From assembly GCF_042242105.1 (NCBI RefSeq), contig NC_092027.1:12551221-12615220 (forward strand): a DNA stretch of 64,000 nucleotides. Reading direction: 5' to 3'. The translations under genes were made by a program, and so were the position numbers. The notes under the pieces were generated by a model that worked only from the letters and a program-made list of their open reading frames with translations, had not been told where the DNA came from and searched no databases. Below, in pieces: positions 13,918-25,889 of the stretch. Each line of letters begins with the position of its first letter. The stretch's first letter is position 1. The stretch is from Pempheris klunzingeri. Taxonomy: Eukaryota; Chordata; Actinopteri; Acropomatiformes; Pempheridae.

Positions 13918-15123
13918 CTTGCTCATTTTCTTTGATCATCACTCTAGGCAGCTTCACTGGAATGCATCTTTGCAGTCATTGGTCTCTTATCTCTCTCTGT
14001 TTCCCAGCAGCTGTTTGTGTGTATACAACTTAAACAAACACAAACACAAGCAAATACAGTTCTTTCATATATTCAAAACACAAATGAGGAATCATAAAAA
14101 TGAGGAACTCGTTAATTAGATATCTGTAATAACCACAACATAGAAATATACTGTGAAAAGCACATCAGCGCCAATATGGCCATATCAGCGTTAAACTTTT
14201 ATGAGAATGTGAGCGTAGATTATGTTTCTCTGAATGAGACTGAACAGTTTAACATTAGTAAAAGCTTGCCTCCCTCCCTCACCATCCGACCTTCCATCAC
14301 ACATTCCTCACTTCCCCCTCCATCTGCTCCCCTCTGAACTCTCTGCCTCTCCTTTCCTCTCCGGCTGATCAAAGTCACCTTCCTGCCTCCCGATGGACTC
14401 ACTCTCTTACCCCTCACTCCCACTCTGCGCTCAGAGGTGGACTAGCACCTGTGGCAAAGTCACTTTAACCTTCTTACTCATTGCCGCTTCTTTCTTTCTT
14501 CTGTACACACGCACACACGCACACACACACACACATACACACACACACACACTACCTGCAGAATGAAACCATCCTCTTTTCCTCAACTGCCTCAATCCAT
14601 GCTGCTTATTAGTTCATTAAAAACAACAAAAGCAGTAAATTCAGTGGACGATACATTTAACAGAGACATGCCATCCACCACATATCTTGTGTATTAATCA
14701 GTGCAGTCTCTCTCACCTCCTCACACACATTGAAGGTGGTGTGTCAGACATACTGAGCTCCATAGAGTGAATGATGACTGAAACATATGGCCAAGTGAAG
14801 TAAAGCAGACTTTTACATAGAGCACAGTCAACACATGTACTGATGAATGTTCCTGGATTTGCACTGTGTACCAGTGTGACAGCTGTACGTGACCACATGA
14901 CATCAAGCAGCTAAAAAGGGGGTGGGTTATGATGAATGGTTCTTGGTTTTTGGTTCTTTGTCATTTAAATTACTATTTACTCGGTAACAAAAACACTGCT
15001 TTGTTTCAGTTTATTGTTTTTTAAAAAATGCTTTGGCGAACCATGAGCCAAACTGGTCAGTCAAGTCCCAGTTTGCAGCTCTAGATCCCAGGCTCACGAC
15101 AAACATACACACACACACACACA

Positions 15124-15161
<38 letters not shown>

Positions 15162-18100
15162 CACACAAGCACAACCCTGTAACCATGACAACCCACATGT
15201 GGGCACCAAACAAACTCCTGTGCAGCTTTACAGAGGCCAACACACATCTACATTCACAAGAAAACACAGGCTCATCCACACACACGCAAAACCCACACAT
15301 AAAAACACATTCCAGGAGAAAACACTGGCAGCTACGGTTCAGCTCAATGCCCACTTACTTAACACCCACAGGTTAAAATCAGAGGAGGGACCAGATTCCC
15401 TTGGCACTGCGGTGTGCTATCCAGTTTCCAGATAAAATTATTTATTCATTGTGTCTCTCTTTGGTAGTTTTATTACATACTGTGCTACCAAAAGTTTCCA
15501 TTAAACAGTATTTAAAGGTCCCTAATTCTGCTGATTTTAAAGTTCATATTTGTGTTTAGAGGTCCCAAAAGAACAGGTGTACATGGTTCAATGTTCAAAA
15601 ATTACGTTATTTTTCTTCTAGCAGGTATGGCTGCTGCATCTGTCTGAATGCTCCGTTTTAGAAGAGCAGAACAATCTGCTGCCTCGCTCTCACTGTTGAC
15701 ATCTGTGTGTTACTGGGAGCTGGTGTCAGTGAGGGGAAAACAATAGGGGACAGTGAGGTAGATTAAGGAGGTTTTCAGTCGGTGGGGACAGTCAGCCTGC
15801 TGAAGGGCTGGAGGTTTTTACATGATCAACAGATCCCCTTATACATCATGAGGGGAGCCAAATGTAAATGACATGTTCTCACACACATTTACTGACAGAT
15901 GGAGCAGGAGAAAAAAAGAGAGGATGGTAGTTTCTCAGAGTTTGCCGGTCTGTAGGCACACATTTATGTTAAAAAAACAATAAAATGTGCATCTTGCATA
16001 ATATGGGACCTTTACATTTCAAAAGCTACTGAGGAACGTGTTATCAAAAGTGGAGCTGAAACGATTAGCTAATTAACTGGCAAGTCATTTGTAATTGATG
16101 AATTAATTAATCAGAAACTATTTTGATTACTAATTATTTCAAATACAGAAATTCTATAGTTCCACTTTCTTCTTGTCTTTGTTCTATATGACAGTGAACA
16201 GAATATTCGGGGGTTTTGGGCTGTTTGCTACACAAGGCCCTGAAAAAGTTATGTTAGGCTCTGGGAACTCATACATATTAAAATAGAATTGTCATCCAGT
16301 GCTCCCTTTCCAACTTAAAAGCCATAAATTTCCAAAATGACACAGAACCAATAGCATGCATTGTAAAAGTCAGTGACTTTTTACTGGGCTGTCAATATTC
16401 CTCCAACTGCGGAAAGGAAGAAGTGCTGGAAATTGAATAAAATGAAAGAAAGGAGGGAGGCAGCACTTGAGTGGTGAGTGGGGATGTGACTACGCAGAAG
16501 GTGATGTTAGATACTTGAGGAGTGTTTCAACCTGTAGTAAGTTATAAGTGAGGCAGGTTTTCTGACTTAAGTAGGAAGTAAGAAGGTCATCCAGAGAAAT
16601 GTGAAGCCCGTTTAAAATCAATGAGAAATTATAGTATTTTGATTTTGATTGTGGTACAAGTGGAGGAGAAAAAGGGAAGTGAGAGAGAGGAGGAGTTAAA
16701 GACTCTGAAAGCAAAGAAAAAGGTCGTAAGAGAGTGAGCAATGGGGGGGATGACAGCAGGAGACAAAGTGGAAAATACAAAAGAAAACAGCTGAAGTGAA
16801 GTGAAGAGGGCGATGGAGCAAGAGCAACACAGGAAAGTGGAGGAGATGGATGAGAAGGCTGGGGAGAGGAGGAAAGCCAGGTGAAATGGCTTTTTGACAA
16901 AGAGAGAGAGGCTACAAACACATAATGTACAGCTCACACACACAAATACAGCTCACACACAATACATTTACTACGTCGCACACTGACAGTCCAGCAAATG
17001 CAGACACACAAGCCTCTCTTTCTTTTAAACCCAAATTCATTTTGAGTTTAGGTACTGTGATGGGCTTGGTATTAGTGAAGGTGTGAGGACAAAAAAAAAA
17101 AAACCACATCATGTTTTCTTCGCTTTGTGTGTTCCAAACAAATACACCCACAAAAGGAGACACTTCCAGCATAGAGGTGTTAGAAACTGCTTTGCATTGT
17201 CAGTAAATACATCTCAGCAGTGCAGTCAAGATACATTACCTATACTACACTGACTCAGGCAGGAAAAATGTATTCATATATCATACAGCCAGGAGTATAT
17301 TAAGACATAGGGCACGATTCACCTGTAAACCAGATGACAGCCCTGCCTGACACATCTACTCTCTTTGGGGACTTGGACTTAGTCAGCTTTGGTTCTCTCC
17401 ACTTTCACCCCTCTCAAACACTAGGGCACAGAGCTCTAAGAAAAAGCTGCGTGAGGAATACCAAGGAATCAGCTGCACCCCCCAGCGCCCCAGGTTATGT
17501 GGATAAATGTCACAGCTCTCTGCATCCGAGGTGATATATTTGGAAAGGTGTGGGCAGCTCGCTCATGCATCTCTGTATTGAAAAATAACTCCACGCAGGC
17601 AGACTATTCCATGAAATAGACTCCTCCACTTGCAGCAGAAAGAGGCATGATGAAGTGAACAATCGGGGTTTTTGCGTTTAGAAGAAGCCAGGAGGAGTAC
17701 AGTTGGTAAGAGTGCGGTTGCCATGGTAACTACGGTGACTGACGGTACTCACGTCAGTGAATCCAGGCAGCAGGTGGAAGGGGAGGAGGGGCTTCGTGTC
17801 TGGGGAGGGCTGGGTTCTGCCCAGCGTGGGACGAGCCAGCGGTGGCAGAGCGCTGTGGCACACATTACCTGGGAGGCAGCACAGCAGGCAGGAGACAGGT
17901 GGAGAGATAAACATATGGAGGGGGGATAAACATTTAGGGCAATGACTCAATAGAGATGAGGTGATTCCTTTTTATAATAAAATTGATAATATGATGAGGA
18001 GGAGGAGGAAAGCTGATATGCCAGAGAAAAGAAACAGTTGTCAATAATTAGCAAAACACATTCTGTAGCTTATTAGACAACAAATAACATTTTCAAAATG

Positions 18101-21100
18101 GAAAAAACAAAATGATGTTTGATCTGAATGGACCTCTGTCTTATCTGAGTTTCCTTCATCCACATGCGATGGAATAAAATGTGGCACAGACCAGGCAGAG
18201 GTGGAAGGTAAATACATTTACTCCGTACTGTACTAAAGCACAATTATGTGGTGCTTCAGTATTTCCACTGTGTCCTACTTGTGTCCTTTCTCTCCTTCAC
18301 TATATTAGAAAATGTAATACATTAACAAGTAAAGGCTGCTTACACATTAATCCACTGGTAAGGCGAATAATAATCCAATAAAATAATATAGATAATAATA
18401 TAATGCTCTGATAGCTGACCATTCTGCATAATCTGTCCTTTTACTTTTAAGTATGTTTTACTGTGCATTTACCTGAGTAAAGTGCACTTCGTCTTCCATC
18501 AAACTCACTGGGGCTGTAACTAATGATTATATACATAACTGATTAATACGCTAATCATGTAATTATTTTGCACATAAAATGTCACAAAATATCCCCAGTT
18601 TCCAAGGTGATGTCATCAAATGTCTCCAAACTCAAAGTCTTCTATGAAGAAGAACTAAGACAACCAGCAAATATTATATATACAAAGTAAATTGGGCATC
18701 TTCACTTAAAAAAATGACATATATCAATCTGATAAATATTCTGACGATTGATTGATTGACTTATAGTTTTCAGGTGGGAGAACTCTCCCACTCTGTGGGT
18801 ATTTACATCTGTTATCCTGAATCAACATGAAGATGTTCACTTAACTTGAAAACGTCTCATACTTTAAATGCAGGATCTTCAGGCTGTGTCACGACTACTC
18901 ATGGGTCAACATGTGCTCACACCCTTGGGGGAAACTGGAGGCTAATCAGAACTACTCTACACAGGTGCAGGTCTGGAGCTCCACACACACTCACACACAC
19001 ACACACAGGCAAGCAATCACCCATATCAAAAAACATATTATTAAATCAAAATTATACTCACACACTTACACACGCACACACTCAAATGCAGACTGCCTGG
19101 TTCAATGAGGCCATTACCAAGAGTGCTGTGTGATAAGCCTCTTGTTTGTGTTGCTGAGTCCTGATTATGGAAGCTTGTTTTCTACTTTGCATGTTCTCTG
19201 TGACTGATTACAGTTTGATTCAGGACCAGCCCACATGCGTAATCATCATAATCAAAATCACAACACACCCATCCGCTCTGACATTAGTCTGATTGCCTTA
19301 AACTAGCAGAAGTCCAGAGCGTGTATGTATGTGTGTGTGCGCGCACGTAATGTTGTGAGAGTTTGAGCTGAGTGTCTGCATTGGCAGTTGCCCAGAAACG
19401 CATTGTTGCAGTAGGGGAGCTGTGCACTTTTAGTACACCTGCGACAGGTTCAGCTCAATCTACTGCTGATCTGGTCAAAACTGCAAAGCTGAAAAGAAAA
19501 AGGCTTTTTGCTTTGTTGCTTGGCTTTGTTTTTATCTCCTCACCTCCACGTCGATGGTGAGTTACTCACTGCTGTGTGCGCACCAGTGTGCCAAAAGCAC
19601 TTCTGGTGGGACCACCAGAATCCCTCATCATAAATTATACTGTATGATTGTATGTTATAAGCAGTGACAGTCACATGCACTGTTTTCATCCCTTAGTTTC
19701 CGTCATGACTGACTTTGACAGTTTGGGAGTCCTGTGGAGAGTTTTCCTCAGGGACAGAGTTTACATATGAATACAACAGCTCAGCTATACTCCCAAGAGC
19801 AGATGATGATCTTTTTAAGTTGAATTAATTTATTCATTATTGATTTATTAGTAGTGAACTTTTATGTGAACTACATTTTTTTCATGAGGCCGTGTGAGCT
19901 GTGTTCAACCTACCAGTCTCCAACACGCCTGCTGATTTGCTGTAGAAACTGTAGAATAATTAACCATAACACAGTAGCACAGAGATCATTTCACACAAAT
20001 CAATCTGCTTGTTGTGTTTTGACAGTGCACAGCATCACCTGCAGCCCTCAGATGCCTGAGGGTCAACAGAGTAAAGGAGAAACCCTCAGTAAAAGCCAGC
20101 ATCATGATCAGCTCAGGAAACATCTCCTGTCTCAGAGTGCAGAGCTGGTAATAATCACTCAGTGCGCTTTTTTTGTGTGTGTCTGGCTGCCTCTAATACA
20201 TAATCAGTCAAAACTTTTTGTGTGTGGTTGAGGATTATGAAATGACAGCGGGAAGACAAAACACACTTGAATGAATACAATATCATGGACACCTCGAGGA
20301 ACAGGGTGACTTTTGGCACCTTCTACCGCGCCTCTCCGCCCACTGTGGCGCACGGAGAGTTAGCAAATCGAAGAAATAACCTCAGTGCGCCAAATCCAAA
20401 ATGGAGCAACGAGACACCGCTTCAACAAAATAAGAAAACATTGGATTTACAGAACAAAATCCAGCATGCATGGAAAAAAAACACTGTAAATTCTGCATAA
20501 ATGCGCATGTGGATGGACAGATGCAGCGTCTCTTTCACTACTGGACTCTGTTTCCGCTTTTGTGCGCCATGATCTCGCCATGGTCAGTTATATTTGGCAA
20601 CTCCTCTAAACTTTCAGCTTCAGTGAAGGCTTGCAGTCACGCCAGGATGCTTAAACAGATCACCACGTTTACGCTCATCCCTCAGTTGTGCCATACAGGC
20701 CGATTTCATACTTGAACCACCACAGGATAGTGCGCCTACAAGCGCGTCAACAGCAGCTGTTAAAAAGGTAAAAAACTCTGTCCTGCGGGGGGGGGGGCTG
20801 CATCCCTACAGCAACCACACCCCCTTTCAGGTTCACGTGCTTTTATAAGAAATGACTTTAAAGAATTTATGAGATACAAGAAACACGTGGAAGAGATGAC
20901 ACACACACGACCTGAGATGTTCTTTCAATGGCCTGAAAATACAATTACCATCATTAAATGTAATTATATAACTTGTAATAATCTAAAGAAATAATAATTT
21001 ATCTCACTTTGTCCCTTTACAGTGTTTTTCCTATAGTTTAGAAGCCTGTAGGACATTTATAATAAAAGGCATTCAGCGGCTGTGTTTTTGTGAGCTACTC

Positions 21101-21403
21101 TCTCTTTTTAAGGAAGAACTCGCCCTGTGTATTAACCGTGACTTTCATGAGGATTAATGGAGAATTAAGCGCAATAAAAGCGGTCTCAACTAAAACAAAC
21201 ACGCAGACCATAACCAAGGCTTTTTAATTCTAAGAGCCGAGCTCTCTCACCGCCTTTATTCCACTGAGCAGGTGACCGACTTCACAAAGCTTACATCCAT
21301 TTCAACATAGCAACAAGTGACTCCGCTGCGATATTATCTGCGACAAAAAAAAAACTCTTTTAAGATGAAAAGCATAACGCATCGTTTACTTACCAAAATA
21401 CAT
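6821..21403 (-). CDS. ZNF385-family zinc-finger protein (7 coding exons, 393 aa)
   Basis: Coding exons in gene order are 21394-21403, 17753-17868, 12205-12312, 11617-11785, 10307-10558, 10039-10220, 7440-7541 and 6821-7063 (eight segments; the first holds only ATG TAT TTT G). They sum to 1182 bases, 394 codons including stop. The protein has three matrin/U1-type C2H2 fingers: C68-C71-H84-H90, C200-C203-H216-H222 and C264-C267-H280-H286. A Pro/Ser/Glu-rich linker separates fingers 1 and 2, and the Ala/Pro-rich tail ends in VLFSPY. Family proteins are nuclear and bind RNA or DNA; ZNF385A acts with p53. The MYFG start followed by a DTKPLLPF motif resembles ZNF385D. The segment around fingers 2-3 (LLYCSLCKVAVNSASQL, TGLQNKTFHCEICDVHVNSE) is nearest ZNF385B/D. 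The paralogue is therefore unresolved. Introns 1 and 2 (3.5 and 5.4 kb) carry repeats and possible regulatory motifs. Confidence 0.93.
8337..9460 (-). mobile_element. CAGTGGTGG-type DNA element, diverged copy in a znf385 intron
   Basis: It begins CAGTGGTGGAAAGG with the AAGTACATTTACTTAAG words typical of this repeat's right end, so it lies inverted. It finishes near 9460 with CTTTTACTTAAAAGG and GAGTACACAAAGTGG, a decayed version of the other terminus. The middle (about 8570-8935) is a separable unit containing GGCTTGTGACC, GATTTCTGTGAG and GGGAACCACTGGACTAAA. Related words recur near 25893-26140. The termini resemble hAT-group non-autonomous elements. No transposase is present and the boundaries are approximate. 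Confidence 0.55.
10733..11000. promoter_or_regulatory. Candidate intronic enhancer in the ZNF385-family gene
   Basis: This non-repetitive stretch in the intron upstream of the finger-2 exon has CTAATTGCACTAATAATC, an ATCAAAG (TCF/LEF-type) word, and AACAATGATTAGC (SOX-type ACAAT beside a TAAT-like core). The density of such words suggests a regulatory element. No conservation can be tested here. Confidence 0.2.
13885..13916 (+). repeat. (GT)16 microsatellite
   Basis: Uninterrupted GT dinucleotide run in the large second intron of the ZNF385-family gene; likely length-polymorphic. Confidence 0.95.
14504..14553 (+). repeat. Interrupted CA microsatellite
   Basis: CA repeats interrupted by CG and TA steps, in the same intron as the GT run at 13885. 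Confidence 0.9.
15104..15168 (+). repeat. Long interrupted CA microsatellite
   Basis: About 65 bases of CA repeat with AT and CG interruptions. It produces spurious open frames rich in Cys-Val on the minus strand. Confidence 0.93.
15516..16011 (-). mobile_element. AGGTCCC-ended non-autonomous DNA transposon, copy 2 (full length, 496 bp)
   Basis: The left end reads AGGTCCCTAATTCTGC and the right end is its diverged inverse, GCATAATATGGGACCT. The flanks are TTAA on the left (15512-15515) and TTAC on the right, consistent with a decayed TTAA target duplication. Read on the minus strand, the right half matches the copy at 4205 (CTCCATCTGTCAGTAAATG, GGCTCCCCTCATGATGT). No coding capacity. A piggyBac-type mobilising transposase is an inference from the TTAA flank. 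Confidence 0.65.
16048..16290 (-). mobile_element. GATTAAT-rich interspersed element, copy 1
   Basis: The sequence starts GAGCTGAAACGATTAGCTAA and contains ATTAATTAATCAG and ATTTTGATTACTAATTATT. Later words (CTATATGACAGTGAACAG, GGCTCTGGGAACTC) look like those of a common fish repeat. The related copy at 18508-18770 has the opposite orientation. There is no coding potential; the limits are approximate. Confidence 0.5.
17717..17730 (+). promoter_or_regulatory. Perfect RFX X-box palindrome in a znf385 intron
   Basis: GTTGCCATGGTAAC is a full X-box (two half sites, GTTGCC and GGTAAC, around AT). It lies about 20-35 bases inside the intron that follows the second coding exon. RFX factors bind such sites in ciliogenic and neural genes. 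Binding here is inferred. Confidence 0.4.
18196..18500 (-). mobile_element. CAGTGGTGG-type DNA element, short diverged copy
   Basis: It opens CAGAGGTGGAAGGTAAATAC and contains TTCTGCATAATCTGTCC, TTTTACTTTTAAGTATG and TACCTGAGTAAAGTGCAC, then ends near CTTCCATC. These words follow the order of the same repeat at 25890 and 37331. It lies in intron 1 of the ZNF385-family gene. Confidence 0.5.
18508..18770 (+). mobile_element. GATTAAT-rich interspersed element, copy 2
   Basis: It starts GGGGCTGTAACTAATGATTA and shows the internal order typical of this fish repeat: ATAAAATGTCACAAAATAT, CCAAGGTGATGTC, then CAGCAAATATT. It ends with GATTGATTGATTG-type sequence and immediately follows the CAGTGGTGG-type fragment ending at 18500. 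Confidence 0.5.
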
Positions 21404-21690
21404 GGCGGTACCAAGTGAAATCCAATTGTTCAGTGTGAGATAAAAGTGTCTTTCATCTCCAGGCTGAGGTGAGGCTTTGCGTCTTCTCCTCCACAGTCTG
21501 TCTCTCCTCTCTTGCTCTCTCCTGCGGCGCCGATGCTGCTCCTTCCCATCTGGATTCCCTCCTCCCAACTACCCGCCCCCTCCTCCTCCTCCTCCTCCTC
21601 TTCCTCCTCCTCATCTCTTCACGATTCGTGCGCAAGTCTGCTCCTGTATCTGCATCTCCCAGAGATCTGTTTTTAATTCAGTAAATAGAC
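21404..21690 (-). promoter_or_regulatory. 5' UTR/promoter region of the ZNF385-family gene
   Basis: Directly upstream (minus sense) of the MYFG start codon at 21401-21403 is GC-richer sequence. It carries a strong polypurine tract on the minus strand, seen as (CTC)n and related pyrimidine runs at about 21565-21615 on the plus strand, with scattered CpGs. Such GAGGAGG tracts are common in vertebrate 5' UTRs. In-frame upstream codons exist, so a longer N-terminus cannot be excluded, though homology supports the MYFG start. Confidence 0.45.
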
Positions 21691-23854
21691 GGAAATGACC
21701 TTAATGAGTGTACAGTACCACCCTGGATTAGTGCAACCCTCAGTGCCAACATACACAGAGGGAGAAGCACATTTGGGTTTGATTCAGTGTGTAACTCATT
21801 ATAACACTGCAAAACTGAAAGGAGGGCGTCGCACCTTGAACGAAGTTATTAAGCTTTTCAGGCAACATCAAAAACAATATCATAAAAAAAAAGAATGAGG
21901 GGAAATCCTTCTCTTCCAGGCCACAGTGTGACTCCTGTCTGCGGGCTTCCCTCCCAGGCTGATGGCTTTGGAAGGAGTCCCGTGTTCCTCTTATGCTTTC
22001 TGTAAATGGTTTCCCATCCTCACTTTCCTCTCGGGCCCATTTTGTCGGGTATTTTTAGATGCGTCCTGGAGTTTTCACTGCATAGAGAGGAAACTACATA
22101 CGACACACTACTCACAGACCAGTTAAAAACATCACAGAGTGGCACACATTTATGCAGGCTTATGCATGTAGGCACGCACACACACACACACTCACACTGA
22201 GAAGGACTCTTGCATGTTCATGTGTGTCTCTCTGTCTTGCACACACACTTACACACATCTGCAGAGAGTTGTGTAGATGTGCAGTATCTCTTGGCAGTGA
22301 CCTTGGCTCAACTTTTTTGTGCTTAAGCCCAAGCATGTTCCCCTCCCCTGTGTCAGGAAAGTGGACAACAACATGTGTTTTCCCACAATCTACAACTCCA
22401 GGGAGATTAAGCTCAGGAAGGCTATCAATTCACCAACTTAAAAATTCGAGCGCCACACACACACACACAGTCTGTGTTCACATGTACTTTAATCAATAGC
22501 GCACATAAAAAGGGGGCACATTTCTGATTAGAAGGTGTAGCACTCACTACAAGGACCTCCACGTGAAATAATGTGAAAGCCTGCTATACAAACAGTCCCA
22601 CTCAGGGTTGTTCAATTGATTAAAACAGTATGTGAAGTGCAGCTATAGGAATAACACCGGTATCTCCATGCTCAGGGCATATCTCCTGGCTGAGCCATTT
22701 CATTTCTGGACTCTGCCTCCATCCACAAGCCACATGGAACAAAAGCTGAGAAGGAGAAAAATACACATATGGAAATATCGACTCATAAACCCAATTTAAC
22801 GCCCCTTTTGTCACTTACCGTATTGCCAGACGTTTTGTTTTCCTCTGAGAAAGAGCAGAGCACTTTTAGGGGCTGGGTGGTATTAGTGCCTTTTTTCCCC
22901 CTCCCTTGGACGGAGCAGCTGAGTGGTTTTTCTCAGAGTCACACGTTTGGAAGATCAGGGTTTCATATATTCTAGTTATAGCCATGTGTCTTCATTCCTC
23001 AAGCATAAGAGTTGTGCCAAAGTGAGAAAACCCCACTGAAGTGGTGGTGAGAAACTTTGTTCTGATGGATAAAATGTTGGAGCAGCTGTCAGAAATTTGT
23101 GGGTCAGTGGAGTTGTGGTCAGTGCAGCTGCGTGAAACCAGGCAAAAGTCAAGTGTTGTGACTGTGGATAAAAGCTTTATTATGCTAATGCCACTGAAAA
23201 AGCTGCCATTCACTGACTAAAACCCGATCTGCCTCCTGCTCTGCAGATGTCATCACTTAAGCACAAATGTACACTCAGCACATAGCTTACCTGTCACACT
23301 GGCTATAATATGTTAATGACTGTCCTATTTCACACCGTTTCTGGCCTCATGTTTCAGCTGAAAGCAGCACTCAAATAATAGCTCACTGCATCACTGTACA
23401 CCTGCAGCCGTTTAGCATCACAGACTCACATACAAACACTGCGGCTGTCATGGCAACTGAGGTATGATATATTATGTTAAGTAAACCAATGTTGAGGCTC
23501 ACGGCTCTGTTTGTTACTGGCAACCTGTTTAATTGCATGCCGGAAAGAAGTCTTGTGACCCCAGCTGGGGCTTCAGTACGGATGGCCAGGCACATCAGGC
23601 TCCCTTATGAAATCAGAGGCTCTTAAAGAAGTTAATTGACTAGTGTGTATGGGGAGGTGATACAGTGAAAAACTAGAAGGCACACAAACTTACACACACA
23701 CAGTTATGGAAATTTTCTTGCATGTTTTTACCTCATAAGCTGAGCTACGACTTAACTGCTCAAGTCTTCAAGCAGAAGTGATAAACACACTCTTAACATT
23801 TTCATTTGCAATCGTCTCCAGGCAATAATCCACCTCTCAGCTTGTTTTCAGTCT

Positions 23855-23860
<6 letters not shown>

Positions 23861-23897
<37 letters not shown>
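23861..23897 (+). repeat. (CT)18 microsatellite
   Basis: Uninterrupted CT run in the intergenic region upstream of the ZNF385-family gene, about 70 bases from an X-box-like motif. Confidence 0.95.
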
Positions 23898-23899
<2 letters not shown>

Positions 23900-25526
23900 G
23901 CGCATTTTTGGGAGTCGAGTCTAAACACATAACCACCCATCAGCTCACCTCTCTCTTTGATTGGTCGCCATAACAACATCACCATGGTAATCAGCGCACA
24001 TTGACTTTGATTCTATTTATGTGTAGATGTCAGCTGACATGGAAATCTCAAATTTGGTGTTATCCGCTGACATCCAGTGACAGATGCAGGATGATGGAGG
24101 ATTGTAGGTTGTCACACACTCTGTGTTATACATACAATGGATACCCTGTATCTCCAAATTTGGTTGGGATTATGGATTGAGAAAATGCTCCTAATCCTGA
24201 AGCTAAATAAACCACTTAAAAACAATTGGGTTGTCTGGAAAATGCATTATTGCAAAGCTGCAGACAATGCTGTTTTCCTTACCTCATGAAAAGTTGAAAT
24301 TTTGGAGATACACTTTTTTTCACAGAAATATGAATAATGTGCAAAAAATACCACAAACTAACCATTTGAATGTGTGTTGGGAATATTCTGCATCTGAGAG
24401 ACCTTGAGTTAAATTCACAGTGAGCGAAGCAGATAAATAAAAGAGATAATCGATGCTTTCCAAACTTCCAAACCTGGGAGTGGAGGTTTGTTGGGTTTTA
24501 CGTCAGTCTCCGGTAGACACACATGTAGACAAACAAACAAACACAGGAAGCATAAATAAACAACAGGAAAAAATCCTGACAAGTTGGAAAAAAGACTGTG
24601 AAATAAGCAATCTTCTCCGATTGAAGAAAAACAGCAAAGAAGGCTACAGAGATGATTGACTCCATAAGCATGAATTTTAAAATCAATGCTTCATGGGGTC
24701 AAAGGTCATATGAACACAAAAGTCCCAATAATAGCCATACATATATGATGCTGCAACTGTAAATTCTTGGAAGACAAGATTTCCCACAAAACGATAGCGG
24801 AAGAGGTCTCGTAAATGGCAAATAAACAGCTGCATGTTGGGGTCAGAGGTTCCATACCACTCATTGCTTTAGCATATACGAGTCCTGCTCTCAGACACAC
24901 TTTTTACAGGCTACACATGTCAAGTAGCATGTGGGTAATAGCAACCACATGCATGTGCTAAATCCAAATCTTTCCTACCACTGCGAGAGCTTTACCTTCA
25001 GGTTGAGGTCACAAAGTGGTCCTGAAACAGATCCAGGAGGAATGCCCTGGCTGTGCTCATCCTAGCAAAGATTTTTGTGATTTTTGCAAACGTAACCCCT
25101 CCCTCTATGTTCAGGACAGAGGGAGATTTACAGATATCATGACCAGGCTTTCAACCTGTGCAGCCTACACGGATTATTACACCAGATGCTTTTACTCAGC
25201 CCATAAAAATATCCTTATTCACAGGAAATAATCAAACATTTACTGCCCGGTGCAGAGCCTTCCCTATTATATTTTCATAAGAGAAACTTAATAAAAGCAT
25301 TTGTGGTCATTTCATTGTAGCAAAATGATCTCCGGCAAAGAAATCTTGCTTGGGGACACCACACACACACACACACACCACAGTAAAGGATCCTCACGCA
25401 CATCTGTGGGCCAGAGATATCTGTCCAGAATGTCATTAACTACCACCGCTGTAGATTTATGTTCTCCAAGTCATGCCATAAGAGCCTGTCCAATTACATT
25501 CACAGTCTGGAGATCATCTGCATAGG

Positions 25527-25527
<1 letters not shown>

Positions 25528-25558
<31 letters not shown>
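25528..25558 (+). repeat. (CA)15 microsatellite
   Basis: Uninterrupted CA run in intergenic DNA. Confidence 0.93.
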
Positions 25559-25562
<4 letters not shown>

Positions 25563-25889
25563 TACACTGACATAAAACCATAAAATCTGTGAATGAATTT
25601 TGTATTTGTGAGAAAAGTTCAATTCCCTACTTCATGAGCACGCTGATTAGCTTTTCAAGAGGGCATCAGAGGATGGTACCATGGCGACAACACTGCAACG
25701 CCACATGGGCTTAATATCATGGTCATTAATAATATGAACAGTTGGACAAGATGATAGCATGAGTCGTGCTTGAGTTAATAAGGAAAAGAGGGGGGTTAGA
25801 AATGCATGCAAATCCAAATTACAACATCAGCACTGCCATCTACAGGCAGAGAAGAGATACAACACCTTCATGATACAGCAAAGCAGGGT

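Noticed and set aside
15011..15354. Cys/Val-rich minus-strand frames
   Set aside because: These are translations of the CA microsatellite at 15104-15168.
16490..16943. Ser/Leu/Pro-rich minus-strand frames
   Set aside because: They come from a GA-rich plus-strand tract, which is low complexity when read in reverse, inside an intron of the ZNF385-family gene.
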